Shown here in pieces: positions 33,604-42,080 of a stretch of 64,000 nt of DNA. The stretch's first letter is position 1; the number at the start of each line of letters is the position of its first letter. The translations under genes were made by a program, and so were the position numbers. The notes under the pieces are model-generated. The model made no database searches. It saw nothing but the letters and a program-made list of their open reading frames with translations, and had not been told where the DNA came from. Source of the DNA: Halorarum halophilum (GTDB taxonomy: Archaea; Halobacteriota; Halobacteria; Halobacteriales; Haloferacaceae). The DNA lies in contig NZ_CP058529.1 of assembly GCF_013401515.1 (NCBI RefSeq), positions 930,001 to 994,000 of the forward strand. Reading direction: 5' to 3'.

Positions 33604-34614
33604 ATGGCCTCGCTCGCCGTCGCGATCGTACTCGCGGTCGTCGGCACGGTCGCCGTCTGGCTCGCGGGCGGTCGCCTGGAGTCCGCGAGCGAGCGCCTCG
33701 GCACCCACTACGGCTTCCCGCCGGTCGTACAGGGCGCGATCATCGCCGCCATCGGCTCGTCGTTCCCCGAACTGTCGAGTTCCATCATCTCCGTTCTGGT
33801 CCACGACGACTTCGGTCTCGGGGTCGGCGCCATCGTCGGCTCGGCCGTCTTCAACATCCTCGTCATCCCCGGCTGGAGCGCGATCCGGGGCCGAGGGCTT
33901 CGCGCCGACCGCGACGTGGTGTACAAGGAGGCGCAGTTCTACATGCTGGCGATCGCGGTCCTGCTGTTGACGTTCTCGCTCGGGGTCATCTACTACCCCG
34001 GGGATACGGGCAGGCTCGTCGCCACCGTCACCCGACCGCTCGCGATGATTCCGATCGCGCTGTACGGCGTCTACGTCTTCATCCAGTCGCAGGACGTCTC
34101 GGACTACGAGGCCCCGGAGACCGACGACGTGCGCGTTCGCCGGCAGTGGCTCCTCCTCCTCGGCTCGCTCGCAGTCATCCTGATCGGCGTCGAGGCGCTG
34201 ATCCAGGCCGCGCTGACCCTGGAGACGATCCTCGGCGTCCCCTCGACCGTCTGGGGGCTGACCGTCGTCGCCGCTGGAACGAGCCTCCCGGACGCGGCGG
34301 TGTCGGTGCGCGCAGCCGAGTCGGGGCGGGGGCCGACGAGCCTCGCGAACGTCCTCGGGAGCAACACGTTCGACCTGCTCGTCGCGGTACCGGCGGCCGT
34401 GCTGCTGAATGGAGACACCCCCATCGATTTCGCGACGGCCGTGCCGATGATGGGATTTCTCACCGTCGCGACGCTCGGCTTCCTGCTCGCCACGCGGACG
34501 AACCTCGAACTCACCCGGCGGGAGGCGGTGTGGCTGCTCGGGCTGTACGGCGTATTCCTCGCGTGGATGGTCCTGGAGACGCTGGAGGTCACGGCGTTCG
34601 TGCCGGGGGTCTAG
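33604..34614 (+). CDS. Sodium/calcium exchanger family (CaCA) protein
   Basis: A 336-residue membrane protein of about 10 helices with two alpha repeats. The first repeat contains IAAIGSSFPELSSSI (47-61 region) and GSAVFNILV, the second AAGTSLPDAAVSV and LGSNTFDLLVA, carrying the ion-binding Glu/Asp and Asn/Ser residues of YrbG-type exchangers. It exports Ca2+ in exchange for Na+ or H+, fitting a high-salt habitat. A polar segment in the middle (about 155-180) joins the repeats. Stop shared with phzF in a CTAG (34611-34614). Confidence 0.9.
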   Translation: MASLAVAIVLAVVGTVAVWLAGGRLESASERLGTHYGFPPVVQGAIIAAIGSSFPELSSSIISVLVHDDFGLGVGAIVGSAVFNILVIPGWSAIRGRGLRADRDVVYKEAQFYMLAIAVLLLTFSLGVIYYPGDTGRLVATVTRPLAMIPIALYGVYVFIQSQDVSDYEAPETDDVRVRRQWLLLLGSLAVILIGVEALIQAALTLETILGVPSTVWGLTVVAAGTSLPDAAVSVRAAESGRGPTSLANVLGSNTFDLLVAVPAAVLLNGDTPIDFATAVPMMGFLTVATLGFLLATRTNLELTRREAVWLLGLYGVFLAWMVLETLEVTAFVPGV

Positions 34615-35534
34615 AGCAACCGCCCTTCGGCGACGGGTGACACTCGACCCCCGACCTCGACCGCGACGTCGTCGCCCTCGGCTTCGGCGCGAAGGTGGAG
34701 CGTGGACGGGCGATCCATCTCGAATCCCTGCTCGACCCGGACGTCGACCTCCCGGGCGGCGAAGTAGCGGTGTTCGACCAGCCAGGCGGCGAGACAGCCG
34801 TTCGAGGAACCGGTCGCCGGGTCCTCCGGAACGCCCGCCCAGTCGGCGAACACCCGGGCGTGGAGGTCGCCGTCGGCCTCCGTCTCGTTCGTGAAGACGA
34901 GGACGTTGTGGCCGCCGTACTCCTCGATGAACTCCGTGTAGGCGGGATCGGTCGTGCCCGCCCGCTCCACGGCGCCGAGGGACGCCAGCGGGACGACGAG
35001 CGTCGGGAGGCCCGTCGAGACGGTCTGGACCGGGTAGTCGTCGAGGTCGGACTCGTCGAGCCCGAGAAGCCGGGCCGCGAGCGACCGGGGAACGGTCCCG
35101 CCGAAGTCGGGGGCGATCTGGCGCATCCAGTACAGTTCGTCGCCACCGCCACCTCCGCCGTCCACGTGTTCCCCATCGTCCCCAGCACCATTGTCGCCCC
35201 CGCGCTCGACGCGGACGTCGATGGGTCCCACCCCGAGGTTCAGGGTCAGTTCGTCCGGGCAATTCTCGCGGACGAACTCCCGGAGGACGTACGCGGTGCC
35301 GAGGGTCGGGTGGCCGGCGAAGGGGATCTCCTCCGCCGGGTCGAAGATCCGGACGTCGTAGCCGCCGTCCGCCTCGCCGACGAGGAAGGTGCACTCGGAG
35401 AAGTTCGTCTCACGGGTGAGCGCCAGCATCTCGTCCCCGTCGAGGTCGGCCGCGTCGTGGAAGACGGCGAGCTGGTTGCCGGTGTATCGCTCACGGGCGA
35501 ACACGTCCACCACGTGGAAAGGGTTGTCGGGCAT
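34611..35534 (-). CDS. PhzF-family isomerase/epimerase-like protein
   Basis: A 307-residue protein with the duplicated hot-dog-like PhzF fold. GNQLAVF (19-25), the catalytic Glu E47 in NFSECTFL, IPFAGHPTLGTA (about 70-81) and DPATGSSNG in the second half are family motifs. A low-complexity acidic/glycine insertion near 115-135 is unusual. Enzyme activity in the family varies (isomerase or epimerase); nothing shows phenazine synthesis here. ATG at 35532-35534. Its stop codon overlaps that of the exchanger. Confidence 0.88.
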   Translation of the reverse strand: MPDNPFHVVDVFARERYTGNQLAVFHDAADLDGDEMLALTRETNFSECTFLVGEADGGYDVRIFDPAEEIPFAGHPTLGTAYVLREFVRENCPDELTLNLGVGPIDVRVERGGDNGAGDDGEHVDGGGGGGDELYWMRQIAPDFGGTVPRSLAARLLGLDESDLDDYPVQTVSTGLPTLVVPLASLGAVERAGTTDPAYTEFIEEYGGHNVLVFTNETEADGDLHARVFADWAGVPEDPATGSSNGCLAAWLVEHRYFAAREVDVRVEQGFEMDRPSTLHLRAEAEGDDVAVEVGGRVSPVAEGRLL

Positions 35535-35637
35535 GGGTACGAGGTCTGTAGGCGGGAACAAGGCGCTGTCGGGGGTGTGGGACTCGTTGTCCCGAGTTGG
35601 CGTGCGAACAGCCCACCTACGACGGGTCAAGCGGGCC

Positions 35638-35646
35638 GTTTAACCA
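35638..35646 (+). promoter_or_regulatory. TATA-like element of dph2
   Basis: GTTTAACCA lies 24-32 bases upstream of the dph2 ATG (35670). The spacing places transcription initiation at or next to the ATG, so a leaderless mRNA is likely. There is no Shine-Dalgarno. Confidence 0.45.
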
Positions 35647-35669
35647 CCTACGCCCGTTACGCCGGTTCA

Positions 35670-36707
35670 ATGAGTCAGCGAAGCGAGGGCGACCTCACGA
35701 ACACCGGGATGTCCCTCAAGCACGACCGCGAGTGGGACTACGAACTCGATCGCATCGTGGAGGCGGTCGAGGAGCGCGACGCCGACAAGGTCGGCCTCCA
35801 GTTCCCCGAGGGGCTGAAGCGGCGCGCCCCGGCGGTCGCGGACGACCTCCGCGAACTGACCGACGACGTCCGCTACCTCATCTCGGGCCAGCCGTGCTAC
35901 GGCGCTTGCGATCTCGACACCTACCTCATGCGGCGCTGTGACGTGTTCGTCCACTTCGGCCACTCGCCGATGAAGGAGTCGGACAAGATCATCTATGTGC
36001 CCCTGTTCTCCAACGTGGATCCGTTCCCCATCATGGAGGACTCCCTCGAGGAGCTCGCGGACCCCGCCGAGGACCCCGACGTCGGCCTCGTCACGACCGC
36101 CCAGCACATGAACCTCTTCGAGGACATGTACGACTGGCTGGAGGAGCGCGGCTTCGACGTCCACACCCGCCGGGGCGACGATAGGTTGACCCACGAGGGA
36201 CAGGTTCTGGGCTGCAACTACGCCTCGGCCGACATCGACGCCGACCAGGTGCTGTACGTGGGCGGCGGGAAGTTCCACCCCCTCGGGCTGGCGATGGAAC
36301 ACCCCGAGAAGAACGTCGTCATCGCCGACCCCGTCAACAACGTCGTCACCATCGCGGACACCGAGAAGTTCCTGAAGCAGCGCTACGGCGCGGTCCACCG
36401 CGCGATGGACGCCGACACGTTCGGGGTCATCCTCTGTACGAAGATCGGTCAGGGTCGGTTCGACACGGCCGAAGAGATCGTCGAGAACAACGACGACGCC
36501 CACCTCATCACGATGGACGAGGTGACGCCCGACCGCCTGCGCAACTTCGACTTCGACGCGTTCGTCAACACGGGCTGTCCGCGCATCACGACCGACGACG
36601 GCCCCCGCTTCCACAAGCCGATGCTCACGCCCGGCGAGTACGAGATCGCCGTCGGGAACGAGCCGCTGGAGAACCTGGAGTTCGACACGTTCCACGGCAC
36701 CTGGTAG
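35670..36707 (+). CDS. dph2: 2-(3-amino-3-carboxypropyl)histidine synthase Dph2
   Basis: A 345-residue non-classical radical-SAM-type enzyme. Three cluster cysteines, one per domain, are visible: C80 in QPCYGACD, C182 in VLGCNYA and C303 in NTGCPRI, matching the pattern of Pyrococcus Dph2 and its [4Fe-4S] cluster. It transfers the aminocarboxypropyl group from SAM to the His of elongation factor 2, the first step of diphthamide synthesis. ATG 35670 with an in-frame ATG 39 bases further. It stands alone. Confidence 0.95.
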   Translation: MSQRSEGDLTNTGMSLKHDREWDYELDRIVEAVEERDADKVGLQFPEGLKRRAPAVADDLRELTDDVRYLISGQPCYGACDLDTYLMRRCDVFVHFGHSPMKESDKIIYVPLFSNVDPFPIMEDSLEELADPAEDPDVGLVTTAQHMNLFEDMYDWLEERGFDVHTRRGDDRLTHEGQVLGCNYASADIDADQVLYVGGGKFHPLGLAMEHPEKNVVIADPVNNVVTIADTEKFLKQRYGAVHRAMDADTFGVILCTKIGQGRFDTAEEIVENNDDAHLITMDEVTPDRLRNFDFDAFVNTGCPRITTDDGPRFHKPMLTPGEYEIAVGNEPLENLEFDTFHGTW

Positions 36708-36724
36708 CCCGGTAGCCCGGCTTC

Positions 36725-37741
36725 TCACCCGCCGGTCGCCCGCGGCTCTCGCTCCTCCGCGCTGACCCGGTAGGACTCCCCGTCGTACGAGATCCCGTAC
36801 GGCTCGTTCACGCCGAACGGCGGGGTCACCCCGTTCTGCTCGACCAGTTCCACGCGCTCGACGCCGTCCTCGAAGAAGGGGAGCGTGTTCCGCAGGCGAC
36901 GGTCGCGGATCGCCTGTTCGGCGACGTACCGCCGGGGGTCGGGGGCGTCCGCTCGTTCGAGCACGAACGCACACTCACGAGCGTCATCCCCGCCGTCCAC
37001 GTCGGTGCGCACCGTGACCGCGTCGCCGTCGCGTTCCGTGTCGGTCACCGTGTCGTCGGGAGTCAATTCGAGTTCCTCCCCCTCCAGCGCAAACCGCGCG
37101 GCGAGGCCGGTGCCGTCACGGTAGTCCTGGCCCTCGAACCAGCCGTCGACGGCGAAGGCGTACTCGCCGCCGCCAAAGCCGGACAGCGCCACCGACTCGG
37201 CCGACCCGCCCCGGGCCTCGTCGGCATCGTCGGCTACCGATCCCTCGGCGTCGACTGCGACCGTCAACGTCCACGACTCGCCGGGTTCGACGAAGAACAG
37301 CGGGTCGACCCACGACCGCGGGGCGACGTAGTACCACTCCCCTGCGACGCGCTTCCACACCTGCCAGTGGAACCGGTTGTAGCCGAACCGCAGGTCCGTC
37401 CCGTTCACCAGCGTGAACTCGAAGGTTGCCCGGGGGAGCGTTCCACTCGTCTTCGAGGGTCGCACGAACAGCGGGTCATCCGGGCGCCCGTCGGTCCAGC
37501 AGACGACCCGCCGGACGTGGTCGTCGAACGGCGGGCAATCGACTTCCGACGGCGTCCCTCCGACCTCGGGGTAGTCGGTCGCGGTGTCGTTCGTCGAGGT
37601 GACGTCCGTCGGGGTCGGGGTCGGTTCCCGCGTCGGCGACGCCGTCGAGGACGTCGGCGAGCGTCCGGTGGACTCGGCACAGCCGGCGCCGAGCGCGCCG
37701 CCGAACGCGGCGACTGCGGCGAGGAGGGCACGGCGGTTCAC
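36725..37741 (-). CDS. Predicted Tat-type lipoprotein, unknown function
   Basis: About 338 residues. A signal sequence NRRALLAAVAAFGGALGAGC has a twin Arg and lipobox-type Cys (GAGC), then a Thr/Pro/Ser-rich linker. The rest alternates short strands rich in acidic residues (FTLVNGTDLRFGYNRFHWQVW; SWTLTVAVDAEG) and could be an immunoglobulin-like, extracellular domain. The GTG at 37739-37741 gives this signal; an earlier GTG (37784-37786) is in frame. I do not recognise a family. Confidence 0.72.
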   Translation of the reverse strand: MNRRALLAAVAAFGGALGAGCAESTGRSPTSSTASPTREPTPTPTDVTSTNDTATDYPEVGGTPSEVDCPPFDDHVRRVVCWTDGRPDDPLFVRPSKTSGTLPRATFEFTLVNGTDLRFGYNRFHWQVWKRVAGEWYYVAPRSWVDPLFFVEPGESWTLTVAVDAEGSVADDADEARGGSAESVALSGFGGGEYAFAVDGWFEGQDYRDGTGLAARFALEGEELELTPDDTVTDTERDGDAVTVRTDVDGGDDARECAFVLERADAPDPRRYVAEQAIRDRRLRNTLPFFEDGVERVELVEQNGVTPPFGVNEPYGISYDGESYRVSAEEREPRATGG

Positions 37742-37826
37742 GTGCCGAGGTGGGGACGGCGGGATGAATGTCTTCAGGGGAGTTACATCACAAAGGGTAT
37801 GATTCGGCGGCGAGCGTGCTACGTCG

Positions 37827-38378
37827 ATGCCCTCCACACGCGCCGCGGGCCGGGCGACCGGCGCGCTCGTCGTGCTCGCGTTCGTCGGTGTCGCCGCCGC
37901 GCAGTACGGTGGCACGGACTCCTCGCCGGGGATCGACGTCAGGTTCGCCGCGGGGTTCGTGACCAACCTCCTGCTCGGCGGGGCGCTCCTCGCGATCGCC
38001 CCCGACTACGCCGAGCGGACGCTCGCCGAGTTCCGTTCGGACCTGGGGGCCGCGTTCGTCCGCGGCCTGCTCGTCTGGTTCGCGGTCCCGATCCCCCTCG
38101 TCCTGCTCGCGGTCCCCCTCGTGGGGCTGTTCGTCGCCGTCCCCGGGCTCATCGTGCTCGGAGTGGTCGGCGTTGTCGGCTCCGCGGTCCTCGTCGTCAT
38201 CGTCGGGGCCGGAGGCATCAGGCGCGAGACCCCCGGAAAGTCGGAGGTGGTGCTCGGCGCGTTCGTCCTCGCATCCGTGACCGCCATCCCCGTGGTCGGC
38301 GCGGTGTTCGCCTGGTTCATCTCCCTCCCGGGCATCGGGTTGGTCGGCCGGGACCTCTACCGCGCCTGGAAGGGCTGA
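37827..38378 (+). CDS. Membrane protein, first member of a paralogous pair
   Basis: A 183-residue hydrophobic protein starting MPSTRAAGRATGALVVLAFVG. After a signal-like segment it has about four transmembrane helices, including LLLGGALLAIAPDYAERTLAEF and LVLLAVPLVGLFVAVPGL, then a loop, and a final pair ending RDLYRAWKG. The gene at 38966 encodes a protein with the same start and the same overall pattern. The family is unknown to me. Confidence 0.75.
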   Translation: MPSTRAAGRATGALVVLAFVGVAAAQYGGTDSSPGIDVRFAAGFVTNLLLGGALLAIAPDYAERTLAEFRSDLGAAFVRGLLVWFAVPIPLVLLAVPLVGLFVAVPGLIVLGVVGVVGSAVLVVIVGAGGIRRETPGKSEVVLGAFVLASVTAIPVVGAVFAWFISLPGIGLVGRDLYRAWKG

Positions 38379-38380
38379 GG

Positions 38381-38857
38381 CTAATCCCCCCCTCCCGCGC
38401 CCTCGACCGCTCCCGTATCCACGGCGTGCTCGACGTACTCGACCGCCGCCGCCGGCGAATCGCACGCCTCAATGCCATCGATTTCGTGGGTTGCGAGCCC
38501 GGCGACGGGCCGGCCGTACACGAGCGCGAATCCGATCTCCGAGAGCGTCCCCGGCCCCCCGGTGACGGCGACGACGGCGTCGCCGTTCAGCGGGACCAGC
38601 GCGTTCCGCGCGTGGCCCAGCCCCGTCGCGACCGGCACGGTGACGTACTCGTTCGCCTCTGCCGGGTCCGCCGACGGGAGGATGCCCACCGTCTCGGCGC
38701 CCGACCCGCGCGCGCCGCGACAGGCCGCCCGCATGACGCCGCCGCGGCCGCCACAGACGAGCGTGTGCCCCCGCCCGCCGAGCAGTCGGCCGAGTTCCTC
38801 CGCGACCGCCGCCGTCCCCTCGTCCACCCGTCCGGCGCCGATGACACTGACTCGCAC
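38381..38857 (-). CDS. LOG-like (TIGR00725-type) nucleotide-binding protein
   Basis: A 158-residue Rossmann-like protein. VRVSVIGAG at the start, LVCGGRGGVM in the middle and VVAVTGGPGTLSEIGFAL with the GGPGTxxE motif of LOG/lysine-decarboxylase-like proteins. These hydrolyse nucleoside 5'-phosphates to free bases, as in cytokinin activation, though the archaeal substrate is unknown. GTG start 38855-38857. It runs opposite to the paralogous membrane pair and lies between them. Confidence 0.83.
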   Translation of the reverse strand: MRVSVIGAGRVDEGTAAVAEELGRLLGGRGHTLVCGGRGGVMRAACRGARGSGAETVGILPSADPAEANEYVTVPVATGLGHARNALVPLNGDAVVAVTGGPGTLSEIGFALVYGRPVAGLATHEIDGIEACDSPAAAVEYVEHAVDTGAVEGAGGGD

Positions 38858-38965
38858 GGTATCGACAGGGGGACGTGAGGACTTCGACCTACCGGCCCGG
38901 GTAGGGGGAACGCGGCCAGGGGGCGACCGGAAACGGTTTATCACGTCCTGTTGACATCCCGGCCG

Positions 38966-39529
38966 ATGCCCTCCACACGGACGCTCGTTCGCGCCAGCGC
39001 CGCGGCCGCGGCGCTCGGATTCGTGGGAACAGTCGCCGCACAGTCGCCGGGCGGGAGCGGCCTCGAACTCGGGGCTCGCCTGGGAATCCGCCTGGTCGTC
39101 TCGCTCGTCGTCTACCTCCTGCTCGGGGGCGCGCTGGTCGCGCTCGGTCCGCGCTACGCGACGGAGACGAGTCGTGAGATCCGCGAGGATCCCGGGTCGG
39201 CCTTCGTCTGGGGGCTGCTCGTCTCGATCGGAGTCCCCTTCGTGCTCGTCCTGCTCGCGTTCACGATCATCGGTCTGATCGTCGCCATCCCGGGACTCCT
39301 GCTCCTCTTCCCGGTCGGCGTCGTCGGCACGGCCGTTACGGTGGTGACCGTGGGGGCGGCGATTCGGGGGAGCAGGGGCGATGTCTCCGGAACCGACGCG
39401 GCGGTCGGCGCACTCGCGCTCGCCGTTCCCTTCGCGATCCCGGTCATCGGCGACCTCGTGACCACCGTCGCGACGCTGTTCGGCACGGGCATCGTCGGGC
39501 GGTTCCTGTACGAGTCCTGGCGCGGGTAA
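38966..39529 (+). CDS. Membrane protein, second member of the paralogous pair
   Basis: A 187-residue membrane protein starting MPSTRTLVRASAAAAALGFVG, close in start and layout to the 37827 gene (both contain VYLLLGGAL or similar, then AxxPxYAxET/RT-like and a run of helices, and both end YxxWRG/YRAWKG). The LOG-like gene sits between. The pair could be subunits of one membrane complex or a duplication. Substrate or activity cannot be inferred. Confidence 0.75.
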   Translation: MPSTRTLVRASAAAAALGFVGTVAAQSPGGSGLELGARLGIRLVVSLVVYLLLGGALVALGPRYATETSREIREDPGSAFVWGLLVSIGVPFVLVLLAFTIIGLIVAIPGLLLLFPVGVVGTAVTVVTVGAAIRGSRGDVSGTDAAVGALALAVPFAIPVIGDLVTTVATLFGTGIVGRFLYESWRG

Positions 39530-39547
39530 CGGGGTATTCCCCGACGG

Positions 39548-40315
39548 TTACGGGTCCGCATCCCCGGCCACGAGCGAGACGAGGTGGGGGAGGAGTTCGG
39601 TGACGTCCTCGCGGAACACGTACTCCGCGCGGTCGTCGTGGCGCGTCCTGTCGTAGTTCACGACCGCGAGTGTTCCGTCGCACTCCCGCGGCAGCGACGC
39701 CGCTGGGTCCACGGTGAGCGACGATCCGACGGCGAGGAACACGTCCGCGGCGGTGGCGAGCCGTCGGGCCTCCGCGAGTGCCTCGCCGGGTAACCGCTCG
39801 CCGAAGAGGATCACGTCCGGCTTCAGTGCACCATCGCACGACTCGCACCGCGGCGGAAGCTCCCCGTCGCGCGCCCGCTCCCGTGCCGATGTGGCGTCGG
39901 CCGTCCGGCTACAGTCCGGACAGACCACCCGTCGGGCGTTGCCGTGGAGTTCGACGACGGTCCCGCCGGCCTCGGCGTGGAGGCCGTCGGTGTTCTGCGT
40001 GAGGACGGCCTCGAACGGACCGTCGGCCGCCAGGTCGGCGAGCGCGCGGTGGGCGGCGTTCGGCTCCGGGTCGGCCGCGAACATCGTCTCGTGGAGTTCG
40101 AGACGGTCGCGCCAGAAGCCGGCCGGGTCGCGCCGGAACCGGTCGTACCTGAAGTCGTCGGGGTCGAACTCTCCGCCCCAGACGCCGTCCTCACCGCGGA
40201 ACGTGGGGATCCCGGAGGCGGCGCTCACGCCGGCCCCGGTGAGCGCGACGGCTCGGTCCGCGGCGCGCAGGTCGCCCGCGAGCGACTCGAGCCTGTCGTC
40301 GGACGCCTCGTCCAT
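39548..40315 (-). CDS. sir2: NAD-dependent protein deacetylase, Sir2 family
   Basis: A 255-residue sirtuin. ALTGAGVSAASGIPTFRG (24-41) binds NAD, TQNTDGLH (106-113) is the conserved loop, H124 in ELHGN is the catalytic base, and C132, C135, C157, C160 ligate structural zinc. It deacetylates lysines using NAD+, for example chromatin or metabolic proteins. ATG at 40313-40315. Convergent with the second membrane paralogue, separated by 18 bases. Confidence 0.93.
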   Translation of the reverse strand: MDEASDDRLESLAGDLRAADRAVALTGAGVSAASGIPTFRGEDGVWGGEFDPDDFRYDRFRRDPAGFWRDRLELHETMFAADPEPNAAHRALADLAADGPFEAVLTQNTDGLHAEAGGTVVELHGNARRVVCPDCSRTADATSARERARDGELPPRCESCDGALKPDVILFGERLPGEALAEARRLATAADVFLAVGSSLTVDPAASLPRECDGTLAVVNYDRTRHDDRAEYVFREDVTELLPHLVSLVAGDADP

Positions 40316-40370
40316 GTGCCGACGTTCGACGACGGGAGTGAAAACGGGTTCGGCGGTCGAGGATGGGGTG

Positions 40371-40478
40371 TCAGTCGGTCAGCAGTCCGGCGACGACCTG
40401 GGGGTCGAACGTGGGGACGCTGTCCGTGATATGCTGGCGCATCGAGGCGAAGTCCGCGGTGCGGCGGTGAGTTGACAT
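40371..40478 (-). CDS. Possible 35-residue protein
   Basis: A short frame, MSTHRRTADFASMRQHITDS (residues 1-20) then 15 more residues ending VAGLLTD, on the minus strand in the gap between sir2 and the UlaG-like gene. Codon choice has the GC3 bias of the region and GGAGGG lies about 12 bases upstream of the ATG. I have not recognised it. It may be a small regulator, or coincidence; conservation alone would decide. Confidence 0.4.
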   Translation of the reverse strand: MSTHRRTADFASMRQHITDSVPTFDPQVVAGLLTD

Positions 40479-40648
40479 GGCCCTGCGTACCCTCCGCCGA
40501 GGGGTAAGTTGCCGCCCCGCTGTTGCAAGCCCGCGGGACACCGGACGGACGGGGTGCCGTAGACCCGCAGGGAACCGGTTCCTCGTCTGACCGGCCCTCG
40601 CCGCCGGGAGTGGACAACGCTTAGTCCCCGGAACTGGTGGGTGGCGAC

Positions 40649-41488
40649 ATGGCAGACGCAACCTCCGACTGGGGCGACTGGCTCCCGCGAGCGGTCGAGT
40701 CCGCCGATCCCGACGGCGTCTCGCTCTGGTACCTGGGCTGCAACGGCTTCGTCGTGAAGGCGAGCGACGGGACGACGCTCTGGATCGACCCGTACGTGGG
40801 GACCGGCCGTCCCCCGCGGACCGTCCGGATGATCCCGGTTCCGTTCGACCCGGCCGACGTGACCGACACGGACGCCGTGCTCGTGACCCACGAGCACATC
40901 GACCACGTCCACGGGCCGTCGCAGGCGCCGATCCTCCAGAACAACGGCGCGTCGCTGTACGCGCCCGACGACGCGCTCGCGGTGGCCCGCGAGGAGGAGG
41001 CGTGGACCGAGAACTGGGAGGTGAGCGACGACCAGTTCGTGGATGTGGCCGAGGGCGAATCGTTCTCCGTCGGCGCGTTCGACGTCGACGTGGTCGAGGT
41101 GAACGACGCCGACGCGACCCACCCGGTCGGCTACGTCCTCCGGCACGAGGCAGGGACGCTGTTCCATGGCGGCGACACGAAACCCCATGACGGGTTCGCA
41201 GACCTCGGGGACGAGTACGACGTCGACCTCGCCGTCGTCGCGTTCGGCTCCGTCGGCCGCATCGACGACAAGGAGACGGGCGAACCGACGGTGACGAAGT
41301 GGTACTGCGACGAGAACCAGGCGGTCGAGGTCGCCAGCGAACTCCGGGCAGACCGAATGCTCCCCAGCCACTGGGACATGTGGAAGGGGATGACCGCGAA
41401 CCCCACGTCGCTCCACGAGCACGTTCGGAGCTTCGAGCACCCCCAGCGACTCGAACTCGTCGAGATCGGCGATCGGGTCGAGCTCTGA
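40649..41488 (+). CDS. Metallo-beta-lactamase hydrolase, UlaG-like
   Basis: A 279-residue protein with HEHIDH (81-86) as the zinc motif. WIDPYVGTGRPP and LFHGGDTKPHDGFADLG (approximately 150-166) supply further metal ligands. The late HWDMW is a ligand His. It resembles L-ascorbate-6-phosphate lactonase UlaG rather than lactamase or glyoxalase II. The substrate in haloarchaea is unknown. ATG 40649 is chosen over an upstream start four codons earlier. Confidence 0.88.
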   Translation: MADATSDWGDWLPRAVESADPDGVSLWYLGCNGFVVKASDGTTLWIDPYVGTGRPPRTVRMIPVPFDPADVTDTDAVLVTHEHIDHVHGPSQAPILQNNGASLYAPDDALAVAREEEAWTENWEVSDDQFVDVAEGESFSVGAFDVDVVEVNDADATHPVGYVLRHEAGTLFHGGDTKPHDGFADLGDEYDVDLAVVAFGSVGRIDDKETGEPTVTKWYCDENQAVEVASELRADRMLPSHWDMWKGMTANPTSLHEHVRSFEHPQRLELVEIGDRVEL

Positions 41489-41561
41489 GACGGGCGGGCG
41501 GAACTGTCGGATCTGTAACCTTAGTCACGGGTTTTTTGCCGGGACCAGCCGATTCGGGGGC

Positions 41562-42008
41562 ATGGAACACGCACTCGCGGTCGTCGGCCCGACGGAGACG
41601 GCGAAAGAACTCGTCCGGGAGGCCGGCGAACTCGCCGCCGGCGTCGACGCCGACCTGACGCTCATCCACGTCACCGACGAGGAGACGTACGACGAACAGC
41701 GCGAACAGCTGGCGAAGGTGACCAGCGCCAGTTCGACGTACAGCGTCGGCCAGGCGGTCGAGGGCGCCCGCAGTTACGCGAACGACATCGGACGCGAGGT
41801 GCTCCGGGACGTCGACGTGGAGTACGACGCCGTCGGGAGCGTCGGCGACAGGGCGGAGACCATCCTCACCGAGACTGACCGGCGCGGGTGCGACCACGTC
41901 TTCCTCGCCGGTCGGAAGCGGTCGCCGGCCGGCAAGGCGCTATTCGGCGACGATGCACAGCGGGTCATCCTCGACGCCGACGTCCCGGTTACGGTCGTCA
42001 CCGAGTGA
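41562..42008 (+). CDS. Universal stress protein, single domain
   Basis: A 148-residue UspA-fold protein. ALAVVGPTETAKELV begins the Rossmann-like fold; DHVFLAGRKRSPAGKALFGDDAQRV (112-134 region) is the C-terminal ATP-binding loop in modified form, since G-2x-G-9x-G-S/T is not exact. A stress or energy-sensing role is inferred. ATG 41562. It lies 72 bases before the coiled-coil gene, on the same strand. Confidence 0.87.
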   Translation: MEHALAVVGPTETAKELVREAGELAAGVDADLTLIHVTDEETYDEQREQLAKVTSASSTYSVGQAVEGARSYANDIGREVLRDVDVEYDAVGSVGDRAETILTETDRRGCDHVFLAGRKRSPAGKALFGDDAQRVILDADVPVTVVTE

Positions 42009-42080
42009 ACCCATCGGGCCGGATTCGCGGCTGAGAATCGGCCCGTGGGGTTTTTATGTGACGTCCGGGAGGGTGTATCC

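Noticed and set aside
40637-40648. Longer start for the UlaG-like gene
   Set aside because: The four extra residues (MGGD) do not improve the fit; ATG 40649 is the more natural start.
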